From contig OY776128.1 in the NCBI GenBank assembly GCA_963675135.1, positions 68,640,670 to 68,704,669 of the forward strand: a stretch of DNA of 64,000 nucleotides, read 5' to 3'. Below the pieces are notes generated by a model. That model was given only the letters and a program-made list of their open reading frames with translations, was not told the DNA's origin and did not search any database. This DNA is from Galeopsis tetrahit. Its lineage: Eukaryota > Streptophyta > Magnoliopsida > Lamiales > Lamiaceae. Positions 57,410 to 64,000 of this stretch are shown one piece after another (the first letter of the stretch is position 1; every line of letters begins with the position of its first letter). The position numbers and the translations under genes are program-made.

Positions 57410-58558
57410 TTTACTTAAAATTAATTAAGTCGAAACACATATTCTACAACACAAATTCATCAAAATCAATTAAATCAAAATGCAAACTATTATACAACTG
57501 AAATACATAAAAATTAATTAGTTGAAACGTATATTGTACAACATAAAAATCAACAATTCAACTCCTACAAATAAAAAAACAACACAAATACATCAAAATT
57601 AATTAAGTCAAAATGTATATTCTACAACTAAAAATCAACAATTCAACTCCTACAAACCAAAAAATTCAAACGTATATTCTACAACATAAAAACCAAGAAT
57701 TCAACTCCTACAAACTAAAAAACCACACAAACACATCAAAATTAATTAAGTCGAAACATATATTCTACACCATAAAAATCAACAATTCAACTCCCGCAAA
57801 CAAAAAAATACAAACGTATATTCTACAACATAAAAACCAAGAATTCAACTCCTACAAACCAAAAAACCACACAAATACATCAAATTTAATTAAGTCGAAA
57901 TGTACACTATAAAAACTAACAATTCAACTCATATAAACCAAAAAAAAAACAAGAATTGTACAACAGAAATACATAAAAATTAATCTAAGTCGAAACGTAT
58001 ATTGTACAACATAAAAATCAACAATTCAACTTCTACAAAACAAAACAAAAAACAACACAATTAATACATCAAAATTAATTAAGTCAAAACGCATATTCTA
58101 CAACTAAAAATCAACAATTCAACTCTTACAAACCAAAAAATACAAACGTATATTCTACCACATAAAAACCAAGAATTCAACTCCTACTAATTAAGTCGAA
58201 ACGTATATTCTACACCATAAAAACCAACAATTCAACTCTTGCAATAAAAACTAACAATTCAACTCCTACAAACCAAAAAATATAAACGTATATTCTACAA
58301 CATAAAAATCAATAATTCAACTCTTACAATCCAAAAAACCACACAAATACATCAAAATTAATTAAGTCGAAATTTCAAAGTCGGAATGTACACCATAAAA
58401 ACTAACAAAAAAAACCAAAAAATTCGAAATTTCATAAAAATCAACAATTCAACTCCTACAAACCAAAAAACCACACAAATACATCAAAATTAATTAAGTC
58501 GAAATTTCAAAGTCGAAATGTACACCATAAAAACTAACAAAAAAACCAAAAAAACAAA
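57410..58558. repeat. Degenerate AT-rich tandem array
   Basis: Blocks such as ATTAATTAAGTCGAAA, CGTATATTCTACAACATAAA, AACAATTCAACTCCTACAAA and CCACACAAATACATCAAAA recur in shuffled order about a dozen times, at irregular spacing (about 50-150 bases). Frames through it only translate the repeat. It ends directly at the tRNA gene's pol III terminator. Confidence 0.85.
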
Positions 58559-58560
58559 AA

Positions 58561-58633
58561 CGACTCTGCTGGGGATCGAACCCAGAATCTCTGGTTTCAT
58601 AGACCAGCGCCTTATCCATTGGGCCACAGAGTC
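58561..58633 (-). tRNA. tRNA with arginine-tRNA body but anticodon ATG
   Basis: On the minus strand a 73-base cloverleaf forms with perfect acceptor (GACTCTG/CAGAGTC), anticodon (CTGGT/ACCAG) and T (CTGGG/CCCAG) stems, a D loop AATGGATAA and discriminator G. The A box TGGCCCAATGG and B box GGTTCGATCCC are intact. A TTTTT terminator follows directly, and CAA motifs lie just upstream, as in active plant tRNA genes. From memory the body is that of plant tRNA-Arg(ACG), but the anticodon loop is CTATGAA, so positions 34-36 read ATG (His codons), a C-to-T change at a CpG. A genuine plant tRNA-His has GTG and a different body, so calling this tRNA-His from the anticodon alone would be misleading. 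It may be a pseudogene or a miscoding tRNA. Confidence 0.88.
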
Positions 58634-59611
58634 ACTTTGAAAAGGCTTTTGTTGTTCTTTTATAAATCTGTTAAGTCGTATAAAATATTCAAGTTAATAT
58701 AATTAAAATACTCCAATGAAAGAGTAAAATTATACAATGTTTTACAAACAATTCCAAATTAATGGGAGTGTTTGTGAAAATTTCTTACAACTTATAATCA
58801 CTCTTTTGAAAAGCATTATTATTCTCTTCCAAGCGATTAAATTATCTAATACAGTAAAATTTATTCAATCTAAGCCTACATGCGTTTTTATGAATATTAG
58901 TACTTGAAGAATATTGTTTTAAAAAGAGAATAAGCATAAAAAAATTGAACTACAAAATAAAAAGACAATTACTTGTGTGTACCAGTCACATACATGTAAC
59001 TTGTTTCTATTTAATACAATTTTTTGAATAGATGAATTTTACACCTGAGTTATACTAAATATAGTATAGTATTAGTCTAATTACAGTATAATACTAGTAT
59101 TAGTTTAAATACAGTATATTATTAATTCAAATATTAAATATGAATAATGAAATTTTGGAGCAAGGGATTATAATTTATAAGTTGATTATTTAATGATGTG
59201 GTACAAAAAATACCAAATTAATGGAAACACTAATATTCTCACAATAATATTTTTGCAAACACTTTTTACTTTATTCTCACAATTACCATCTTAAATCACA
59301 TCTTCGAAAACATGATTTTTTTGCAAACACTCACAACTCACAAGTCACACCCCACCACGTTAAGTCACCTAGTTAATATCATGAATGCTAACTTATACTT
59401 AAATTGAATTGAACTTCATAAAAATAATATCGAGCTTAATTCATCAACTATTCAAATAAACATGAATTGATATCACGTTTAATTCATGGAAGACCTAGTT
59501 ATGTATCACGTTTTTTATTTGATATTCAAACACTGCATGACCAGTTTATTTTCACATGTGATGATGTGACATTTGTTAAACATGCCCTAAGTATTTATAC
59601 TTTGTCTTATT

Positions 59612-60064
59612 AATTTCACCGTTCCACTATAAGTCTATAAATTTTTCACTTTCTTTTTATAAATGTTTAGAGTAATAAATTTATCATTACATTTTTTTTA
59701 ATATTATTTTTCTCTCTCAATTAAATCACTTATATTTTATCATAATTCATCTCATACACGTCTATTATTTTCTCTTTAATTTATTTACTCATAAATGCAT
59801 TTCACTATTATTTAAATATTTATTCTACCCTCTATAAATACATCCATCCTCCCTCACAAACAATTAAACCCTCACTCCTAAAAATTAACCATAATCCCCA
59901 TTTTTTTGTCAATACATAGCACCATTGTTCTAATCAACTTTTTTTGTCATCATCGTCCGCTCAACCATTCACACAATTCTGAATTCTTTTATGAAGGTGT
60001 GTATATTAAATTTAAACGGATAAAAAATGAATACTTATATATATAAAATTTGAACGGAGTGAGT
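59612..60064. mobile_element. Diverged Stowaway-like MITE (limits approximate)
   Basis: Left end ATTTCACCGTTCCACTATAAGTC and right end TTTGAACGGAGTGAG resemble inverted, mutated CTCCnnCCGTTCC termini. The element is AT-rich inside. Confidence 0.5.
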
Positions 60065-60776
60065 AACATGTTTTGATGCATTATTACACAAATTCAGACC
60101 ACATTTAGTGAGATTACTTTTATAGAAAAATTATAATTTCATAAGGAGTAACATTTTTGTTTAAGATTATAGGTGTTCGAGTTGATAAAAATTGTGAGAG
60201 TTACAAATAAAACAAAGTCACAATGTCAAAATTGTATGATACTTTTGTATGCATTCAAGTAAATGTAAAAGAATTTACGTGTACAGTATTTATTTATTTC
60301 TTTTTTCCTCTTATTTTTAAAGACTATAACGCTTGCTTAATACATTTTCTTGGTTGAGCGGGCCTCGCGCCCTTCCTGTTAGCACTATTTTAGATCCAGT
60401 CCAAGTTGAATATTATTAAGTGGGCTTTTTTGGCCCATTAGTTATTAGAATCTTATAAAAAGTTCTGAAAATAATAATACAGCCCATTAATAATCTCTCC
60501 CTCAAACCACATCTTTTCCTCTAAATCCAAACAACATTTTTAATTTTTTTAATTAATTAAAGTTTCTAATTTTTAGGTTTTGTTTGAAAAACTGAGAAAA
60601 AGTGTCTTATTCAGGTAAATGAAATTCTTCTAAAGATAAAATTGTATTAGATGATCTTATACGTTAGACGTGTCTCATTTACTATTATAATCCCTCTGTT
60701 CCTCTTTAAATAATCACAAACCGGGCATTTTTTCAAGTAAGTTCGGAGCACACTGAATTAGGTAGGGATGCACTTA

Positions 60777-61200
60777 GGAGTGGACAAAAAATGACCGCAC
60801 CGAAAAAAAGATTGGAACCGGTTCAGTCCGACCAGTTAGTCGCCGATCCACAAAAAAATTGAATTTTGAATTTTGGTCCGGACCAAAAACCCGAATTTTT
60901 ATATTTTTTATTATTATTATTAGACTTTCTTAAAAAAATTATATATTTTTTTATTAAAACATGTATTAATTTATTCCTATGAAACCTCAAACATGTATTA
61001 ATTTATTACATTGAATGTCAAAATTTTATGTACGAATTGACTAAAAAATACAAAATAAATAAATAAATAATTTCGATCTGAAACGGTTCAAACCCGGATC
61101 GGATCGGAATTTACCGATCGGTCCACCCATATGGGTGGATTTTGGTCCCGATCCAAACCGTTTCCCGCCCGGTCCGATTTTGGACCGGTGCACTAACCAC
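60777..61200. mobile_element. hAT-like non-autonomous element (limits approximate)
   Basis: The left side TAGGAGTGGACAAAAAATG and the inverted right side TAGTGGTTAGTGCACCGG are partly similar. Subterminal runs of CCGGTTC, GGTCCGG and GGATCGGATCGG on both sides with an AT-rich centre match the layout of plant hAT MITEs. A target duplication was not found. Confidence 0.5.
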
Positions 61201-61440
61201 TAATATTTTTTTAAAACTTTAAATTTAAGAGAGAGAGAGAGGGGGTTGTAAAAAATAATTAAGAGGGGGGAGAAGATAACATAACCGGTGAAAGAGGCGC
61301 CAAAAGAGAAGAATGTAACTACCTACCAATAAACACGCTGACTCAAACAATGTCAACAAAACTTTCTCTCTGAATATATCCTCTTCTTCCAAATTTTGTT
61401 TGGAATTGTGAAAATTCATTGTCTGAATATATGAAAAACA

Positions 61441-64000
61441 ATGTTGCAAGAAAAGGAAAATGAAAATGAAAAGGGGAAGGATTTGGATTTGGATGTGGCA
61501 GAATGTCAATTGACACTGAAGAACCACAATCCAGGATGTATGTGGGGTTTTCTTCATCATTTTCAGCATAATCGATGGAATGTTGTCAAAAGGCTCCCTC
61601 ATAAACGACTTATAGGTTATGCAAAACATTCCACCACAGGTAATATTATTTCATTCATTCATCCTATACATATATATATATCTTTCATCAAATTTTTTTT
61701 AAAAATGATGATTAATTGATTCTGCAGACCTGGGGAGAAGTAAAACTAATGATGATAAATCTGGTAATTAATTAATTAGCATCCCCAATTTTTTAATTAA
61801 TTGTTCCTTACTTTTCTGATTATGTAGATCAACGCAAAAGTAAAACTAAAACTAGTACTGATGATGACAAAACTGGTAATTTATTAATTAATTAATTAAT
61901 TAATTGATTGATACTATGTTCATGTTTAATGAAGTTAAATAATTCTGCAGATAAAGGTAAGAGTAAAACTAAAGTGCAAGAAAATGTCGAAAGTCCTACA
62001 GTAAGTTTCTTCATCTTTTTCTTTTGTTTTATACACATAATGTGAGAATGAGAAGTTGTTATGATCGTTAGGTTGAGACGAAGGGCGTTGTTCCTAGCTC
62101 ATCGCCTCACAAGAGCTCGATGAAATCCCGAATAAAAGCTTTGATCCTCGACGACAAGCGTAGGCAGAAGGAGCGAAATAGGCGAACCTCTACACAAGCT
62201 CAAGAAAAAGAAAAAACGGAGTCCCCTCGTCAGACTGATGACTCTTCTTCTCCTCGTAATCAAAATGTGTTGGCGAGAATGAGCGAAGAAAGTAGTGGCA
62301 ACGGAGTAGGTTCGTGCGAGTGTTGTGACACAATGCTTAAGGTGAAGTACGTGAAGCAAAATGACTTGGGAACTCAGCCAGTTAGGGATCACACTCTGCT
62401 TCATGGCAACTCCATATATGCGGTTGAACCGAGCAAATGTGATGCCATTCAAGAGTCCAAGCTGTTCATGGACGCCTTGGATTTGTTGAATGTGAGGGAA
62501 GAGGTGTTCTTGAAAATCTTGCAAGATCCCACTTCCTCATTAGCTAATAATCAGCTGCAGTTTCGACAGGCGCCTAATTTGAGGCTCGGATTGACCAAAT
62601 CCATCTCCTTTGCAGTTACACCGAAGAGGGAGTTTGATGCTAGTGTGGAGGAGCAATGTGTAGACAACAAGGGCCAAAATGGTAGTAGTGAAGAGGAGGA
62701 GAAACAAGTGAAGAAGAGTGTTGATAATAAGGCTTGTGGCATCAAAGGTTTCAAGAACCTCGGGGCGAGGATCAGGAATGTGATTCGTGATAAGAAAAAG
62801 GAGAAGAATCGAATCCTAAAAGACGCGGTGCAAGATAAAATCCCTTGTGATCGTAGCGTCTCCAAGAATGATGGACAAGTCGGGACTGATTTTGGGCAAA
62901 CCTCGATGAAGTCGTTCAAAAGAACGTCGTCGTTTAGTGATTCGTTCGATAGATACAATCATTTGCTTGAGATAAGTATAAATAAAGATGCAAAAGATGA
63001 TGTTTCTGATAAATTAAGGTTTAAAACAAGTAATGTTGATGATACAGAGGTGTCTGTTCCAAAAAATCTTGCTAAATTGGGGAGGATTTTTTCGTTGCCT
63101 GATCTTAGGTCGTACTCTTCGACTCAGATTGACGATTCCACGAGCAATAGTCCTCTCGTTGTACTGGATACAGTTGTGGTAAACGAGGAAAAATCAGTAG
63201 GTTTTGATTCGAATAATGAAAGTCAAGAGAAGGTGGTGGATGTTGGAGGGGATTTTGATGAGTTAGTTATTTTGAAAGAACCGGAAAGTGACTCGTCTAG
63301 TGTTTTGAATCTTGAACACGTGTTGGTTCCTTCTCTGCATTCATCGAATTTCGATGAGATACCAGAGGATGAAGAATTTGTTCATGAGATTGAAGTTTGT
63401 GAAGGTATGTTTTATAGTTAGTCTTTGATCATGTGTTATGTACTATGCTTTAATGCATAAAGTATTAAAGATATTTAAATTTGCAGATTCAAATTCACCA
63501 ACCATTCAGGAAGATTTAGCCTACTCCGAGCAAGAAATGATTCAACAAGATTTAGCCAACTCGGAGCAAGAAATGATTCAGCAAGATTTAGCCTACTCGG
63601 AGCAAGACATGATCGACATTGATACGCAAGAAAGCGATATCCAGCAGTTTTACGATGACCTAATGCATACGCATAAAGTGGACGAGAAGAATTTAGCGGA
63701 GTACAACTACGTGAGAGACGTGTTGGAACTCTCAGGATTCAGTAGGGACGCGGTTTTAGAGAAATGGCAATCAGCAGAGCAACTTCTGAATCCGTCGGTT
63801 TTTGAGCAAGTTGAGGGGTGTTTGGTTGATCAATCCGAGTGTGAACAAATGTACACGAATAGTGATCATGCACTTTTGTTCGACATGATCAATGAGGTGT
63901 TGTTGGGTATTCACGAGAGGTCGTTTTGCTATTGGCCGAGGTCTCTCACTAGCCTCTCCCGTCTACATCGCTTGCCTAAGGGGAATCGTATTTTGGAGGA
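61441..64000 (+). CDS. DUF4378-domain protein, 3' end beyond the window
   Basis: Exons joined in frame: 61,441-61,639, 61,728-61,763, 61,828-61,875, 61,951-62,000, 62,072-63,404 and 63,487 to past the window edge. The N-terminus carries the family motif HNPGCMWGFLHHF followed by RLPHKR, the start typical of plant DUF4378/DUF3741 proteins. Exons 2-4 are tiny and similar to one another. Exon 5 encodes a charged, mostly disordered region with basic patches (KSRIKALILDDKRRQKERNR; IRNVIRDKKKEKNR). Exon 6 has a 12-residue tandem repeat and then the DUF4378 start (YNYVRDVLELSGFSRDAVLEKW, then LLFDMINEVLLGI). The domain is shared with TON1-recruiting TRM proteins that organise microtubules, but that role is only a possibility here; I do not recognise a named gene. 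The frame is open to the last base. Confidence 0.88.
63504..63611 (+). repeat. Coding tandem repeat, three 36-bp units
   Basis: Units begin at 63,504, 63,540 and 63,576 and encode IQEDLAYSEQEM, IQQDLANSEQEM and IQQDLAYSEQDM, an acidic, probably helical stretch before the DUF4378 domain. Near-identity at the DNA level points to recent slippage or duplication. Confidence 0.92.

Larger units (their letters stand above)
58634..61440. other. Intergenic region upstream of the DUF4378 gene
   Basis: AT-rich, holding a Stowaway-like element (about 59,612-60,064) and a hAT-like element (about 60,777-61,200), with a GA-rich leader tract (about 61,229-61,247). No other gene is visible. Confidence 0.55.

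Noticed and set aside
57613..57912. 99-codon plus-strand ORF
   Set aside because: Translates the AT-rich tandem array; the peptide is as repetitive as the DNA.
58561..58633. Simple annotation as tRNA-His
   Set aside because: Only the anticodon fits; acceptor stem, D loop and variable region are those of an arginine tRNA as I remember it.
62099..62958. Minus-strand ORFs of 141 and 135 codons opposite the DUF4378 exon
   Set aside because: Antisense shadows of a strongly supported exon.

Overview
This is nuclear plant DNA, most likely from a eudicot. It is AT-rich, its genes are split by short GT-AG introns, and its protein families are plant-specific (POLTERGEIST-type PP2C, SIAMESE-RELATED, pectin acetylesterase, DUF4378). 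It is also dense in CACTA, Ty1/copia, Mutator-like, hAT and Stowaway-type elements. The species cannot be fixed from sequence alone. Exon coordinates were worked out by hand from splice sites and reading-frame continuity.

Transposon half (1-21.3 kb). A CACTA (En/Spm) element fills 1-10,912; its left tip lies just outside the window and its right tip ends in the inverted CACTA terminus. It carries a Transposase_24-type accessory gene with frameshifts, an antisense GRF zinc-finger gene, a spliced 1,171-residue TNP2-type transposase that reads through cleanly, and a third spliced-looking unit that codes for nothing I recognise. Arrays of the motif ACCGACGGA/TCCGTCGGT lie at both ends and also in front of the internal genes. 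Next comes an old, eroded copia element (about 10,963-18,783, minus strand) with a much younger copia inside it (12,430-18,236, 5-bp TSD CGTTT). The young element's polyprotein is intact except for one in-frame stop. Two related Mutator-like elements then sit back to back in opposite orientation (19,531-21,285), with the same 9-bp target duplication present three times.

Gene part. Five protein-coding genes are supported: a WD40-repeat protein (minus, 23.2-27.1 kb, 7 exons), a SIAMESE-RELATED-like CDK inhibitor (minus, 28.6-29.0 kb, single exon), a pectin acetylesterase (plus, 34.4-38.4 kb, 12 exons), a POLTERGEIST-clade PP2C (minus, 46.2-48.3 kb, 4 exons), and a DUF4378 protein (plus, 61.4 kb to beyond the window edge). 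They look like independent housekeeping, developmental and cell-wall genes, not a pathway cluster. Between them lie MITEs, hAT-like and Mutator-like elements, a tRNA-derived SINE set between two copies of an 0.8-kb duplication, and a 146-bp satellite-like array just downstream of the PP2C gene.

Right part (53.7-58.6 kb). A young non-autonomous copia derivative (53,738-57,037, LTRs differing at 5 of 352 positions, TSD TATAT) has lost integrase and RT/RNase H. It gained tandem copies of its zinc-knuckle/protease segment and a run of hairpin-forming repeats near its 3' end; one copy of that hairpin repeat also occurs in the old copia element 45 kb away. Beyond it, a 1.1-kb degenerate AT-rich array abuts a tRNA gene with an arginine-tRNA body but an AUG anticodon. 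That gene, the triplicated Mutator target duplication and the hairpin repeats are the observations most worth follow-up. I saw no evidence of a wholly new multi-gene system.
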